Positions 47,553-57,405 of a DNA stretch of 64,000 nt are shown here, one piece after another. Source of the DNA: Gracilibacillus halotolerans. GTDB lineage: Bacteria > Bacillota > Bacilli > Bacillales > Amphibacillaceae. The notes under the pieces were generated by a model. That model saw only the letters and a list, made by a program, of their open reading frames with translations. It was not told where the DNA came from and made no database searches. The stretch's first letter is position 1. Every line of letters begins with the position of its first letter. The stretch is taken from the NCBI RefSeq assembly GCF_014206945.1, contig NZ_JACHON010000001.1, positions 679,529 to 743,528 of the forward strand, in the 5' to 3' direction. The position numbers and the translations under genes were made by a program.

Positions 47553-48698
47553 TTACTTTATTTCAATTGTCGGCGCTGTAATAATCTCTCGTCCATTATT
47601 ATCTTCTACTGGAAAAGAAATTATGTTACTTACATCAATATTCTCCCCATTATTGACAACGGCACCGTTACCTTCTAATGTTTTCGCTATGACTATACCC
47701 TTAATTGTTGGATTCCCACTAGTAGTTACATCTGAATTAGGGGCTATTATACTCCCTACCAGAACATTGCCCCCGTTAATTTTTATTTCTGAATGACCAG
47801 CATAATAAATAGTTAGTTGATTAGCATCACCATTATTGTTTAAATTTTTATTAAGATTAATATTTTTACGTATATAGAGGTTAACCTTTCCATCTCCCTT
47901 AACCTTAATATTGGCATTCGAATTGAAATCATCCACAACTATGTTCATAGTCTTATCTTTAGTATCTATATTTAATGTCTCATTAATAGAATCATAAAAT
48001 ATTGCCTCCTCTGGAAAGGAACTAACAAGTTCCTCTATTTTATTCGATAGTTGGTTATACCAATTTATATCATATTCGTGTGGCAAAGGAGCCATTTGTG
48101 AGTCATTCACTTTATGTCTTGGTACAAAAATGGTACCTTTTATAGCTTTATCCAATGGATTAGCTATAACTACTCCTGATAACACATAAATATCTCCATT
48201 AATTTCACCAGAGTTTCCATTCTTTCTAAATTCATCTCTAAATATCCCACCCACTCCTTCGGGCAAGTTTATAGTTGATGATTCATCCTCTTCAAATTTT
48301 ATAGTAAATTCTTTAGATACCGCTCTCTCCTGCTCTCCAATTTTACCTGTTGATTTAATAACATAATCATATTCTTGATCTTCCTGTTTTTCCAGCACTA
48401 CCTCAGCACTAGGTTGCTCACCAAATTGCTCTTCAAACTTAATGTATTCGAATTCTATTTTTTCCCCTGCGCGCATATTTATTAGATCATCTATATATGA
48501 ATCAATGTCATAGAAAGCTTCATTAGCGCCTGCTTCCGCTATATAGAAAGCAGCTTGTTGCTTCTGATCAACTTTAGATAATTTCACATCAGAATATGTG
48601 TAAGCCATTAAAGAAACTCCTAGTATAGTAAAGATAAGGAACACGAGTAATGTATAAACTAACATTCCGCCTCTTTCATTTTGGAAGTAACTTTTCAT
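47553..48698 (-). CDS. PilX-like minor pilin with a large C-terminal beta domain
   Basis: 381 residues. The N-terminus (ERGGMLVYTLLVFLIFTILG, then AAFYIAEAGANEAFYDI at about 45-61) matches the PilX type, in which the glutamate at +5 is absent. The rest (about 120-370) is beta-rich with repeated I-x-G-x-I/V patterns (NGDIYVLSGVVI, KINGGNVLVGSIIAP, NPTIKGIVIAKTLEGNG), suggesting a right-handed beta-helix like DUF7305-type domains. It probably sits at the pilus tip as an adhesive or surface-contact subunit (inference). Second-last of the pilin-like genes before pilB. Confidence 0.72.
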   Translation of the reverse strand: MKSYFQNERGGMLVYTLLVFLIFTILGVSLMAYTYSDVKLSKVDQKQQAAFYIAEAGANEAFYDIDSYIDDLINMRAGEKIEFEYIKFEEQFGEQPSAEVVLEKQEDQEYDYVIKSTGKIGEQERAVSKEFTIKFEEDESSTINLPEGVGGIFRDEFRKNGNSGEINGDIYVLSGVVIANPLDKAIKGTIFVPRHKVNDSQMAPLPHEYDINWYNQLSNKIEELVSSFPEEAIFYDSINETLNIDTKDKTMNIVVDDFNSNANIKVKGDGKVNLYIRKNINLNKNLNNNGDANQLTIYYAGHSEIKINGGNVLVGSIIAPNSDVTTSGNPTIKGIVIAKTLEGNGAVVNNGENIDVSNIISFPVEDNNGREIITAPTIEIK

Positions 48699-48704
48699 AT
48701 TTAT

Positions 48705-49190
48705 CTACTCCCTAAAGTAAATAGTAGAAGTTAATTCTGCTATTTTCCCTTGTTTATTTTGCTCACTTTCAATCGTGAGTATAATATATCTTTCCGTACA
48801 TACTGTTTTATCTGTACACAAGTCCACATCGAATGTTGCTATACCTTTCGTTAAAACTGCTCCATCTAATGTAATCGTGCGACTCTGTTCGTCCCAGTGA
48901 TACGTTTTATCTCCATCTATAGTAAGAGTATTATCATTAAATTCAACTGGATTATCTTCTTGATTTTCTAGATTTTCTCCATCATTGCTAAATGTTACCG
49001 TTCGTAACTGTTGTGTGATGGACGTCATGGCGAGTCGTACTTCTTTTTGATGGTTAACAGACTCTGTTTGTGTGTTGTATTGTTTTTGCGCGAAAAGGTG
49101 GACGGAACCAAGTAAGATAATAACAAGACTCGCTAATGTAATAGCTGCTAACAACTCTACTAATGTAAAACCTCGTTGATTACTCTTCAC
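48705..49190 (-). CDS. Type IV prepilin-like minor subunit (PilW/GspJ-like)
   Basis: 161 residues if started at GTG 49188-49190, seven bases after GGGAGG; an ATG five codons upstream is possible. Class III leader KSNQRG|FTLVELLAAITL, then a globular domain with a single CTDKTVC pair that could form a disulphide. Likely a minor pilin that primes assembly. Its start overlaps the previous gene. Confidence 0.82.
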   Translation of the reverse strand: MKSNQRGFTLVELLAAITLASLVIILLGSVHLFAQKQYNTQTESVNHQKEVRLAMTSITQQLRTVTFSNDGENLENQEDNPVEFNDNTLTIDGDKTYHWDEQSRTITLDGAVLTKGIATFDVDLCTDKTVCTERYIILTIESEQNKQGKIAELTSTIYFRE

Positions 49191-49639
49191 CTTCCATCCT
49201 CCCATTCTATCTTCGTTTCCATTTTTGCTTTTAATTTACTATTTTCATAAGCTTCAATAATAATTTTATACATATCTACATCTTTATTATTTTTATCTTC
49301 ATCTTTTATCACTCTTAATTCTAAATAATAGGGTGTTTCTATTTTTTTAAATTTATACATATTTGAATTGGATTGATCTTGATACTCAGGATCATCCCGT
49401 AGTTGTTCCACCGCTATATTTAACGTTTCAGCCTTACTTAAATTCAGGATATTTTCCATTTCACTTTGAACGACGTATGTTGCATCTGTTATTTGTGCGG
49501 AGGTATTCTGAGTTTGTTGGGAGTGAATAAAAAAGGAAATGGATACCATTACTATAAGGGAGATAAGAACTATAGAAGCTAACACTTCTACCAATGTAAA
49601 ACCTTTTTGCTTGTCCATATTCGACTTTTCACACACCAT
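49187..49639 (-). CDS. Type IV prepilin-like minor subunit (PilV/GspI-like)
   Basis: 150 residues with a class III leader, MDKQKG|FTLVEVLASIVLISL, and a short charged domain. It is the first gene of the pilus operon; AGGGGGAG precedes the ATG at 49639. Together with the next two genes it forms the minor-pilin set usual for tip complexes. Confidence 0.85.
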   Translation of the reverse strand: MVCEKSNMDKQKGFTLVEVLASIVLISLIVMVSISFFIHSQQTQNTSAQITDATYVVQSEMENILNLSKAETLNIAVEQLRDDPEYQDQSNSNMYKFKKIETPYYLELRVIKDEDKNNKDVDMYKIIIEAYENSKLKAKMETKIEWEDGR

Positions 49640-49673
49640 TCTCTCCCCCTTATTTTTTACTATGTTTTGAAGA

Positions 49674-49717
49674 TATTATATCATACTTTTAGCCCTATTT
49701 AATATAAAATATCATAC
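49674..49717 (-). promoter_or_regulatory. Putative promoter and direct repeat upstream of the pilus operon
   Basis: On the minus strand TATAAT lies about 35 bases before the first ATG, but the -35 is poor. The 10-mer AGTATGATAT occurs twice, 31 bases apart (49677-49686 and 49708-49717), with the downstream copy touching the -10. This fits an activator site at a weak promoter. Confidence 0.45.
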
Positions 49718-49764
49718 TATAGTTGCCTTTATCATCATTTTTTGGAAGTTTCATGAGTTTTTAT

Positions 49765-49803
49765 AATCAAAAAAGCTAACATCCTATTGTGGATATTAGC
49801 TTT
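49765..49803 (-). terminator. Terminator of folC
   Basis: AAGCTAATATCC/GGATGTTAGCTT stem (one mismatch) followed by TTTTTT on the minus strand, about 25 bases after folC. Confidence 0.82.
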
Positions 49804-49828
49804 ACATACATGTAGATTGTACTATGGA

Positions 49829-51118
49829 TTATTTTGAACTATTAGTTAGTAACGTCTTTATGAAACTGACAAAGTGTAGGGAACCAACAAAGATTATGTT
49901 CTTATCTTTTTTAGTAGCTTCAGCGATTACTTGATAAAGTGTAGATTGACTTTCTATTATCTCGATGAAATCTTGGTTGTTTAACGCCACATAGTCTGAT
50001 TTTTTCATGGAACGTGGATGCTTAAATTCCATCGCGTAAATTGTTCCAAACTTATCCTTCAATAATTCCAACATTCTTTTTACACTCTTATCTTTAAAAA
50101 CACCGATAACTATGACAACATCTTTTACTAAGAAGTGTTTGTCTACTGTTTGAATAAACTGCTGTATCCCTGCTTCGTTATGTGCTCCGTCAACATACAC
50201 AACTGGATTAGAACTGATTTTTTCCATCCTGTAAGACAGAGATGCCTTACGAAAACTCGCTATCAACTGACTCTCTTGTAAGTTAAAACCTTGCTCTATC
50301 AATAACTCACAAGCCATTAACGCCAAGCTAGCATTGTGGACTTGATGCATCCCTAGCATAGAAATTTCCATTACTTTCTTATCGATAGTACTTTGCCAAA
50401 CAAATACTTGCTTGCCTTCGTCATAACGAATGTTAGTTGCTTGAAACTCCTTACCGTATTGGTAGATTGGCGACTTATTTTTGCTTGCTGTCTCTTTCAC
50501 TACAGACAGTGCTTCTTCATGCATTTCTCCAATAATTACTGGAATATTCCTCTTGATAATACCTCCTTTATGTGTTGCAATATCCTTTAACGTAGAACCT
50601 AAAAATTGAGTATGGTCATACGATATATTTGTGATGATTGTTAGTAAAGGCTGTACACAGTTCGTAATATCGTCTCGACCACCCATTGCTGTTTCGATAA
50701 GCGCGATATCCACATTATCTTTAAAAAACAATAACGTAACTACCATTAAAATTTCATACTCGGATGGATTCAATTCTAGGTCATCCATTTCATAAATGAT
50801 TGGAAGGAGATCGTTTAAAATCGCTAGGAACTCTTCTACATCGATTCGTTGATCATTCAATAAAATGTGATCTAACAATGTTGGTAAACCAGGGGAAACG
50901 AATGAGCCGACTGTATAGTCAGCATCCATCATTACTTGACGGAGATAGGATAACGTTGAACCTTTCCCATTTGTCCCCGCAATATGAATAACAGGAAGGT
51001 CTCTCTCAGGATGATTTACTTTATCCAATAAATAGTCTAATCTCTCCAAACCTAGCTGAATACCTAACTTCCTTCGTTCCTCAAAAAATTCCTGTAGTTC
51101 TTCCATATTACGAATCAT
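49829..51118 (-). CDS. folC: Folylpolyglutamate synthase / dihydrofolate synthase
   Basis: 429-residue Mur-ligase-fold enzyme that adds glutamates to folates. ATP loop HIAGTNGKGST (about 45-55), ETAMGGRDDITN (about 137-148), ITNISYDHTQFLG and VDGAHNEAGI (about 306-315) are all present. It follows valS as in B. subtilis, though terminators on both sides suggest it is mostly transcribed alone. Confidence 0.96.
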   Translation of the reverse strand: MIRNMEELQEFFEERRKLGIQLGLERLDYLLDKVNHPERDLPVIHIAGTNGKGSTLSYLRQVMMDADYTVGSFVSPGLPTLLDHILLNDQRIDVEEFLAILNDLLPIIYEMDDLELNPSEYEILMVVTLLFFKDNVDIALIETAMGGRDDITNCVQPLLTIITNISYDHTQFLGSTLKDIATHKGGIIKRNIPVIIGEMHEEALSVVKETASKNKSPIYQYGKEFQATNIRYDEGKQVFVWQSTIDKKVMEISMLGMHQVHNASLALMACELLIEQGFNLQESQLIASFRKASLSYRMEKISSNPVVYVDGAHNEAGIQQFIQTVDKHFLVKDVVIVIGVFKDKSVKRMLELLKDKFGTIYAMEFKHPRSMKKSDYVALNNQDFIEIIESQSTLYQVIAEATKKDKNIIFVGSLHFVSFIKTLLTNSSK

Positions 51119-51135
51119 TGTCTCACCTCTACTTA

Positions 51136-51192
51136 TAGAAAAAAAGAAGCTGTCTTAAAGGTCACTAGTTGTAAACCTCTTTAGACAGCACA
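51136..51192 (-). terminator. Terminator of valS
   Basis: A long stem, GCTGTCTAAAGAGGT/ACCTTTAAGACAGC, with a TTCTTTTTTT tail on the minus strand, directly after valS. Confidence 0.85.
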
Positions 51193-51197
51193 TTTTT

Positions 51198-53846
51198 TTA
51201 TTTCAATTCTGCAATACGCTCTTTTACTTTCGCTCTTTTTTCTATATAATCTTTTTGTTTTTCTTTCTCCGCTTCTACTACTTGTGCTGGAGCTTTGCTA
51301 ACAAACCCTTGATTAGAAAGTTTTTTGTCGACGCGCTCTACTTCTTTATTAAGCTTATCGAGTTCTGCTTCCAATCGAGCGATTTCTTTGTCGATATCAA
51401 TTAAACCTTCAAGTGGTAAATAAATCTCTGCACCTGACACAACAGCTGTCATTGATTTATCTGGTGCATCCATTGCCGTATCAATTGTTAACGTGCTTGG
51501 ATTACAGAATCTATCTAAATAATGGCGATTCGCTTCTAACTGATTCTTGATTTCTTCGCTGTTTGCTTCGATGAATATTGGGATTTCCTTGGATAGTGGC
51601 GTATCTACTTCTGCACGAATGTTACGAACAGAACGAATAATAGCAACTAACCGTGTCATTTGATTGCTTGCATCCTTATTACTAAGTGATGGATCAACAG
51701 TTGGCCATGATGCTGTTACAATCGACTCTCCTTCATGTGGTAACTGTTGCCAAATCTCTTCTGTTACAAATGGCATAAAAGGGTGCAGCATACGCATGAT
51801 GTTATCTAGTACATGTGCTAAAACGGAGCGAGTTGTACGTTTTGCCTGTTCGTCCTCACCGTAAAGTGGAAGCTTCGCCATTTCGATATACCAATCACAA
51901 AACTCATCCCAAATGAAATTGTATAGGTAACGAGCTGCTTCACCAAAGTCATATTTATCGACATTACGAGTAACTTGTTCAATCGTCTCGTTTAATCGTG
52001 TTAAAATCCACTCATCTGCAACCGATTTTTTACCTGTTAAATCAATTTGTTCATGTTTTAATCCTTCTAGATTCATCAATACGAATCGAGAAGCATTCCA
52101 TATTTTGTTAACAAAGTTCCATGTTGATTCGACTTTTTCCCACTGGAATCGTAAATCCTGACCTGGACTTGAGCCAGTTGAAAGGAAGTAGCGTAAGGAG
52201 TCTGCGCCATATTTTTCAATGACTTCCATAGGATCTACTCCGTTACCAAGTGACTTACTCATCTTTCTACCTTCTGCGTCACGTACTAAACCATGGATTA
52301 AAACATCTTTAAATGGTCGCGTATCATTAAAGTGTTTCGATTGAAAAATCATACGTGCTACCCAGAAAAAGATAATATCATAGCCTGTTACAAGAACGTT
52401 TGTAGGGAAGTAACGCTTAAAATCCTCGTCCTCTTTGTTTGGCCAGTTTAGCGTAGAGAATGGCCATAAGGCAGATGAGAACCATGTATCTAACACGTCA
52501 GGATCTTGTTCCCAATTTTCTATGTCCTTTGGTGCTTCTTTTCCTACATACATTTCTCCTGTTTCTTTATGATACCAAGCAGGAATACGGTGACCCCACC
52601 ACAATTGTCTCGAAATACACCAGTCACGGATATTATCCATCCAATGTAAATACGTTTTTTCAAATCGTTCTGGTACGAAATGTACTTTTTCATCATCTGA
52701 TTCGTTCTGTAAAGCAACAGCTGTATCTGCAAGTGGCTGCATCTTCACAAACCATTGAGTTGATAAGTACGGCTCAACAACCGCTCCACTTCTCTCAGAA
52801 TGACCAACTGAATGGACATGCTCTTCGATTTTGAATAATACGCCTTGATCTTCTAAATCTTTTACGATTTGTTTACGACATTCAAATCGATCCATACCTT
52901 GATATTTCCCAGCGTTATCATTCATTGTGCCGTCTTCATTCATAACAAGAACTCGTTCTAAATTATGACGATTACCGATTTCAAAGTCATTTGGGTCATG
53001 AGCAGGCGTAATTTTTACCGCGCCGGAACCAAACTCCATATCGACATAATCATCCGCAACGATTTCGATTTCTCTACCAACAATCGGTAACGTAACTTTT
53101 TTACCTATTAAATGTTGATAACGCTCGTCTTTCGGATGAACCGCTACAGCCGTATCACCTAACATTGTTTCCGGACGCGTTGTCGCCACTTCGATATGTC
53201 CGCTACCATCCGCTAATGGATACTTCATATGATAAAAATGTCCAGTTACATCTTTATAAATAACCTCGATATCGGAGAGTGCAGTTTTTGTAGCTGGATC
53301 CCAGTTAATAATGTACTCACCACGATAAATGAGTCCTTCTTCATACAACTGCACGAATACTTCTCTTACCGCTTCAGATAAACCTTCATCAAGAGTGAAT
53401 CGTTCACGAGAATAGTCAAGTCCTAAACCTAGCTTGGACCATTGCTCACGGATATGTCCTGCATACTCTTCTTTCCATTCCCACGATTTCTCTAAAAATT
53501 TCTCACGTCCTAAATCGTAACGAGATATTCCTTGCTCACGGAGCTTACCCTCTACCTTTGCTTGAGTTGCAATACCAGCATGATCCATCCCTGGTAAGTA
53601 AAGTACGTCATAGCCTTGCATTCTTTTTACTCTCGTAATAATATCCTGTAACGTTGTATCCCAAGCATGACCAATATGAAGTTTACCAGTTACATTTGGT
53701 GGTGGAATAACAATCGTAAATGGTGATTTTGTTGCATCTCTTTTTGCTTCAAAAAATTTACCATTTACCCAATAGTCATAGCGACCTTTCTCAACTGCAG
53801 TTGGATCGTACTTTGGTGGCAAATTCGTTTCATTTTGTTTTGACAT
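51198..53846 (-). CDS. valS: Valyl-tRNA synthetase
   Basis: 882-residue class I enzyme. [15 protein letters not shown] carries the HIGH signature (about 48-62). The CP1 editing domain follows (about 195-350, [17 protein letters not shown]), then [14 protein letters not shown] with KMSKS near 525, the anticodon domain and a C-terminal coiled coil (from about 810). Length is typical. It is controlled by a T-box leader. Confidence 0.98.
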   Translation of the reverse strand: MSKQNETNLPPKYDPTAVEKGRYDYWVNGKFFEAKRDATKSPFTIVIPPPNVTGKLHIGHAWDTTLQDIITRVKRMQGYDVLYLPGMDHAGIATQAKVEGKLREQGISRYDLGREKFLEKSWEWKEEYAGHIREQWSKLGLGLDYSRERFTLDEGLSEAVREVFVQLYEEGLIYRGEYIINWDPATKTALSDIEVIYKDVTGHFYHMKYPLADGSGHIEVATTRPETMLGDTAVAVHPKDERYQHLIGKKVTLPIVGREIEIVADDYVDMEFGSGAVKITPAHDPNDFEIGNRHNLERVLVMNEDGTMNDNAGKYQGMDRFECRKQIVKDLEDQGVLFKIEEHVHSVGHSERSGAVVEPYLSTQWFVKMQPLADTAVALQNESDDEKVHFVPERFEKTYLHWMDNIRDWCISRQLWWGHRIPAWYHKETGEMYVGKEAPKDIENWEQDPDVLDTWFSSALWPFSTLNWPNKEDEDFKRYFPTNVLVTGYDIIFFWVARMIFQSKHFNDTRPFKDVLIHGLVRDAEGRKMSKSLGNGVDPMEVIEKYGADSLRYFLSTGSSPGQDLRFQWEKVESTWNFVNKIWNASRFVLMNLEGLKHEQIDLTGKKSVADEWILTRLNETIEQVTRNVDKYDFGEAARYLYNFIWDEFCDWYIEMAKLPLYGEDEQAKRTTRSVLAHVLDNIMRMLHPFMPFVTEEIWQQLPHEGESIVTASWPTVDPSLSNKDASNQMTRLVAIIRSVRNIRAEVDTPLSKEIPIFIEANSEEIKNQLEANRHYLDRFCNPSTLTIDTAMDAPDKSMTAVVSGAEIYLPLEGLIDIDKEIARLEAELDKLNKEVERVDKKLSNQGFVSKAPAQVVEAEKEKQKDYIEKRAKVKERIAELK

Positions 53847-53944
53847 GTTTATCCTCCTATATCAGTTTTATCCACTTTTTCATTACGAAGTGTGTCTGTT
53901 AAAAAATATGTAATTATTGCATTTCGTGTACTATCTTATTCCAA

Positions 53945-54207
53945 TAAAAAAATCTTCTCCACCCTAAAAAGGACGAAAAAGATTCTATTTCGCGGTACCA
54001 CCTTTGTTCATGAATAAGCTATCTTACTCATACCCTTGACTCCATAACGGTTCTAACCGGCTTTACCTACTACCTTCAGTAAAGCTGCATCTAGGGCTAC
54101 GTTCCTTTATCTTACTTCTAGAAAATCTCACAGCCTAAGGATTTTCCTCTCTGGTGAAGGAGTATAAAGTACTCTTCCCTTTCATCGCATTTCATCTATT
54201 CATATAT
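53945..54207 (-). ncRNA. T-box leader of valS
   Basis: The minus-strand transcript before valS contains the T-box sequence AGGTGGTACCGCG (53991-54003), which pairs with the NCCA end of uncharged tRNA. A terminator hairpin with a T-run follows (53945-53987). Upstream is a stem I region with AGAGAG and GCTGTGAG elements. A GTA valine codon at 54098-54100, in AACGTAGCC, is a candidate specifier. With uncharged tRNA-Val the antiterminator forms and valS is read. The T-box is certain; the specifier is inference. Confidence 0.92.
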
Positions 54208-54213
54208 GATGTT

Positions 54214-54242
54214 ATTTTAGCGAAAAAGCGGAAGTAACGCAA
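54214..54242 (-). promoter_or_regulatory. Putative sigma-A promoter of the valS leader
   Basis: TTGCGT and TAAAAT on the minus strand with a 17-base spacer, immediately upstream of the T-box leader. Confidence 0.55.
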
Positions 54243-54270
54243 GTTTTCACGTTAAAATATTCAGTCAATA

Positions 54271-55050
54271 CTAAATATTTAGTTGGGCAGACTTATTAAA
54301 GAACGTTTTGTAACCAAAATATAGAAACAGAATAACAGATAGTGCCACACTTCCAGTAATACCTAACATAATCGCGATCTGATACTTTATAGCGGATAAT
54401 GGACTGGCACCAGATAAAATTACCCCTGTCATCATCCCAGGTAGGAATACTATCCCCATACCTACCATATTATTAATAGTAGGTAGTATAGCTGAGTCAA
54501 ACGCGTGATTCACGAGTTTCTGCGATGCTTTGTTAGGAGTGGCTCCTAGCATTAAAGCTGCTTCAACCTCTTTTTTCCTTGAGGAGAAACCTTCCATGAG
54601 AGAGCTAACTCCAAGTGTAATACCTGTCATAGAATTACCGATAAGCATCCCAGCTATCGGGATAAAGTATCTTGGATCATACCATGGAGAAAATTGCACA
54701 ACAACAAAGTCAAAGTATAGAAAAGCAAACAATGTTCCCGCCACCATAGAAACTGCGATTATTTTCTTTAGCTCACGATTCAGTGGATGCTTCGATCGTT
54801 TGAAAATATTGTAAATCGCAAAAGTTTCCATGATGATAAGGATAATAACAGAATAATACCATTGTTCATTTTCAAAAATATACGTCAATACATAACCGAC
54901 CAATACCAGTTGGATGGTCATTCTAAACGTCGAAATCACAATCTCTTTTTCACGCGGTATTTTTCTGAGTCTCACAATAATCAGTAATATCACAATAAAT
55001 AAATACGCAGAAATTAACTGGATTAGTGTAATATCTAACATCTCATTCAT
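54271..55050 (-). CDS. fetB: ABC exporter permease, FetB-like (UPF0014)
   Basis: 259 residues with six to seven membrane helices and the UPF0014 signatures IPIAGMLIGNSMTGITLGVS (about 130-149), EAALMLGAT and NNMVGMGIVFLPGMMTGVILSG. FetA-FetB in E. coli exports iron and protects against oxidative stress. Substrate here is inferred from family only. The ATG overlaps the fetA stop by eight bases. No terminator is seen before the valS promoter. Confidence 0.85.
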   Translation of the reverse strand: MNEMLDITLIQLISAYLFIVILLIIVRLRKIPREKEIVISTFRMTIQLVLVGYVLTYIFENEQWYYSVIILIIMETFAIYNIFKRSKHPLNRELKKIIAVSMVAGTLFAFLYFDFVVVQFSPWYDPRYFIPIAGMLIGNSMTGITLGVSSLMEGFSSRKKEVEAALMLGATPNKASQKLVNHAFDSAILPTINNMVGMGIVFLPGMMTGVILSGASPLSAIKYQIAIMLGITGSVALSVILFLYFGYKTFFNKSAQLNI

Positions 55051-55696
55051 GTCCAGTACCTACCTTGTTGTTAGGTGTAGTGGCTATCTCATTCATATAA
55101 ATAATCGTATCGGAATACTCTTTAGCTACGTATTTTGAATGTGTTACCATAATAGCTGTCTTCTTTTTCTTCTTTATTTCGGTAGTTACAAAGTCCATAA
55201 TACTATTTTCTGTTTCTTCATCTAAAGCAGATGTCGGTTCATCAAGTAGGTACACTTTTGCTCCCATTAATAATACTCTTCCAAAGGCAACCCGTTGTTT
55301 CTCGCCTCCTGATAACTTACTTGCATCCTCATCTAGCTTTTTATGTAGTTTCAATTCATTCATTAATGCAAGCAAGGAGGAATCGTCGACCTCAGGCTTC
55401 CCTGAGAATTCTAAACCTTTTAGCAAGTTATCTCGTACTGTGCCGTCGAATACGATTGGCTCCTGCCCAAGCATCACGACTTCCTGTCTCAATTCCATTG
55501 GGATATATTCTGAAATACTCTGATTTTGATACCGTATTTCTCCTTTGTCAGGTGTAATCATGTTATTTAACATCCTAAGTAAGGTAGATTTCCCGGAACC
55601 ACTCTCACCAAACAAACATGTTATTTCTCCAGATTTAATCTCTAAATATGGAATATGCAGTATATCTTTGTAGTGTATATCCTTTAATAAGAACAT
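55043..55696 (-). CDS. fetA: ABC transporter ATPase, FetA-like
   Basis: 217-residue ATPase: Walker A GESGSGKST (about 33-41), Q-loop LGQEPIVFDGTV, signature LSGGEKQRVAFGR (about 127-139), Walker B VYLLDEPTSAL and switch histidine VTHS. GAGGAAG lies before the ATG. It is cotranscribed with the FetB-like permease and forms the motor of that exporter. Confidence 0.87.
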   Translation of the reverse strand: MFLLKDIHYKDILHIPYLEIKSGEITCLFGESGSGKSTLLRMLNNMITPDKGEIRYQNQSISEYIPMELRQEVVMLGQEPIVFDGTVRDNLLKGLEFSGKPEVDDSSLLALMNELKLHKKLDEDASKLSGGEKQRVAFGRVLLMGAKVYLLDEPTSALDEETENSIMDFVTTEIKKKKKTAIMVTHSKYVAKEYSDTIIYMNEIATTPNNKVGTGHE

Positions 55697-55736
55697 TGCT
55701 TCCTCCTAGTTGCTACTTGTCCTAGTCATGGGTATA

Positions 55737-55766
55737 GAAAAGAGCAGATATGTTTTATCTACTCTC
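55737..55766 (-). terminator. Terminator after the small membrane protein
   Basis: AGAGTAGATA/TATCTGCTCT stem with a TTTT tail on the minus strand, seven bases after the 32-codon gene. Confidence 0.7.
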
Positions 55767-55772
55767 CTCTAG

Positions 55773-55871
55773 TTATCTCCAATCACGTTTCTCTTCCATT
55801 TTCCGTGAAACCATAGCATATACAAACATTCCTACAGCCGCTATCAATGTATAAAGTAATGTATTCTTCAT
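55773..55871 (-). CDS. 32-residue single-helix membrane protein
   Basis: An ATG at 55869-55871 with AAGGAGTG seven bases upstream opens a frame of 32 codons ending TAA. It encodes a short N-terminus, one hydrophobic helix (TLIAAVGMFVYAM) and a basic/acidic tail (SRKMEEKRDWR). The perfect ribosome site, the position 20 bases after ndh and a terminator directly behind it argue that it is real. It resembles small DUF3918-type proteins only in size and layout. Function unknown. Confidence 0.65.
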   Translation of the reverse strand: MKNTLLYTLIAAVGMFVYAMVSRKMEEKRDWR

Positions 55872-55891
55872 TCAATGTCACTCCTTATCGA

Positions 55892-57106
55892 TTAAAATGG
55901 ACGGAATTTACCTTTCTTAAGAACAAGCTTTGGACCACCTAACATAAATAAATATCGGTCATCAATAACATTTTTCATTACTTTCGCTTGGATACCGTAT
56001 AGCTTTCTTCCGTCAAACACTGTGCCCATTGCATCACGGCCACCTAATGAAGCAACAGTCCCTTTATTATCATACTTAAATTCCTGTAATGTCCCACCAA
56101 AAATAAGGGTATGAATATTATGTGCACATGTATCCGCTTCTTGAATGGCTAACTGCGCTGTCGGTGGATATGGTATTGCCGTTTCTTTATCTAATACCCA
56201 AGAGCAATCTCCTAAGATAAATATATCTTCATATCCTGCTGGACGCAATGTGTTATCTACATTCACTTTCCCTTTTGTCAACTCAAATCCTGCTTCACCT
56301 ACTAAGCGGTTTGCTTGTACACCACCTGTCCAAATAAATGTTCCAGCACGTATTTCTTCGCCTTCTCCTACAATAATAGAACCTTCTTTTACTTCTTTAA
56401 TAAAGGTGCCTAATCGAAATTCAATCCCTCTAGTGCGCAGTGATTGCTCAGCATATTCTGCTAATTCCGGATCAAATCCTGGGAGAATAGAATCCATACC
56501 CTCTACATTAATAATCCTTACTTGATTGCGTGGAATATCATATTTTTTGCACAATTCTGGAATTCTCTCAGCTAACTCTCCACAAAATTCAATACCTGTA
56601 AAGCCAGCTCCACCTACAATAATCGTTAGCATGCTTTCATCACGATTTTCTACATCATTCTGATATTTAGCGAATTGATACTCGATATGGTCACGAATCA
56701 AACGACTTTGATTTACATCTTGAATAGAAAATGCATGTTCATCCATACCCGAAATACCAAATGATGCTTTTTCGAAGCCTAAGCTAATTACTAAGTAATC
56801 GTACGTAAGCTCACTATTCGATAATTCTACTTTCTTGTTATCTTTATCGATTTTAAGTACGGTATCTTGAATAATATGTACCCGGTTCGAATCAATTACA
56901 TCTGAAATCATAATACGCGAACGGTTGACATCAATTGTTCCAGCTGCGACTTCGTGTAACCAAGTCGTTTGATAATGATAATTATGTTTATTAACGAGTG
57001 TAATGTCTGCATCTTGAGCAGATAGCTTTTGTAAAAGTTTTTTTGTCGTCATCATTCCTGCGTAGCCAGCACCAAGCAGTACAATATGTGGTTTCGTTTC
57101 TTTCAT
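55892..57106 (-). CDS. ndh: Type II NADH dehydrogenase (NDH-2)
   Basis: 404 residues of the non-proton-pumping NADH:menaquinone oxidoreductase. FAD-binding GAGYAG (about 12-17) and the conserved HNYHYQTTWLHEVAAG (41-56) are followed by the NADH-binding GGAGFTGIEFCGELA (about 165-179). A second FAD motif, DIFILGDCSWV, comes near 295. The C-terminal part carries the amphipathic membrane-binding helices. It passes electrons from NADH into the respiratory chain at the inner face of the membrane. Confidence 0.93.
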   Translation of the reverse strand: MKETKPHIVLLGAGYAGMMTTKKLLQKLSAQDADITLVNKHNYHYQTTWLHEVAAGTIDVNRSRIMISDVIDSNRVHIIQDTVLKIDKDNKKVELSNSELTYDYLVISLGFEKASFGISGMDEHAFSIQDVNQSRLIRDHIEYQFAKYQNDVENRDESMLTIIVGGAGFTGIEFCGELAERIPELCKKYDIPRNQVRIINVEGMDSILPGFDPELAEYAEQSLRTRGIEFRLGTFIKEVKEGSIIVGEGEEIRAGTFIWTGGVQANRLVGEAGFELTKGKVNVDNTLRPAGYEDIFILGDCSWVLDKETAIPYPPTAQLAIQEADTCAHNIHTLIFGGTLQEFKYDNKGTVASLGGRDAMGTVFDGRKLYGIQAKVMKNVIDDRYLFMLGGPKLVLKKGKFRPF

Positions 57107-57405
57107 TCATCCCACCCTTTCTACATATACAGATAATTTACGTCATGTCCTGTATTTTATACATGAGACATCTATTATTGTATACCTTACATTACCCGAA
57201 AATAAACTAAAATAGTAGGGATAAAAATCAAGCTATCTATTATTAGAAGATACATTATATTAGGTACATTTTTTGAGATGCTGCATATAATGGAGATAAC
57301 TTGGGAGAATTCTAGTACAAAAATCAATCCTATAATGCGCTAAGAAAAAAATGATTGAGGCAAAGTTTTTGTCATAGACATCTGTTTTCAGAGGAGTGTG
57401 AAGAA
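57107..57405. other. Intergenic region upstream of ndh
   Basis: About 300 A+T-rich bases between divergent ndh and the 62-residue ORF. A TGTATAAAATACA palindrome lies about 50 bases before the ndh ATG, in the likely promoter zone, and could be an operator. No RNA gene or further ORF is seen. Confidence 0.4.

Noticed and set aside
52460-52834. 124-codon plus-strand frame inside valS
   Set aside because: Antisense shadow of the highly conserved synthetase; composition is an image of valS codons.
56145-56525. 126-codon plus-strand frame inside ndh
   Set aside because: Antisense to the NADH-binding domain, no ribosome site.
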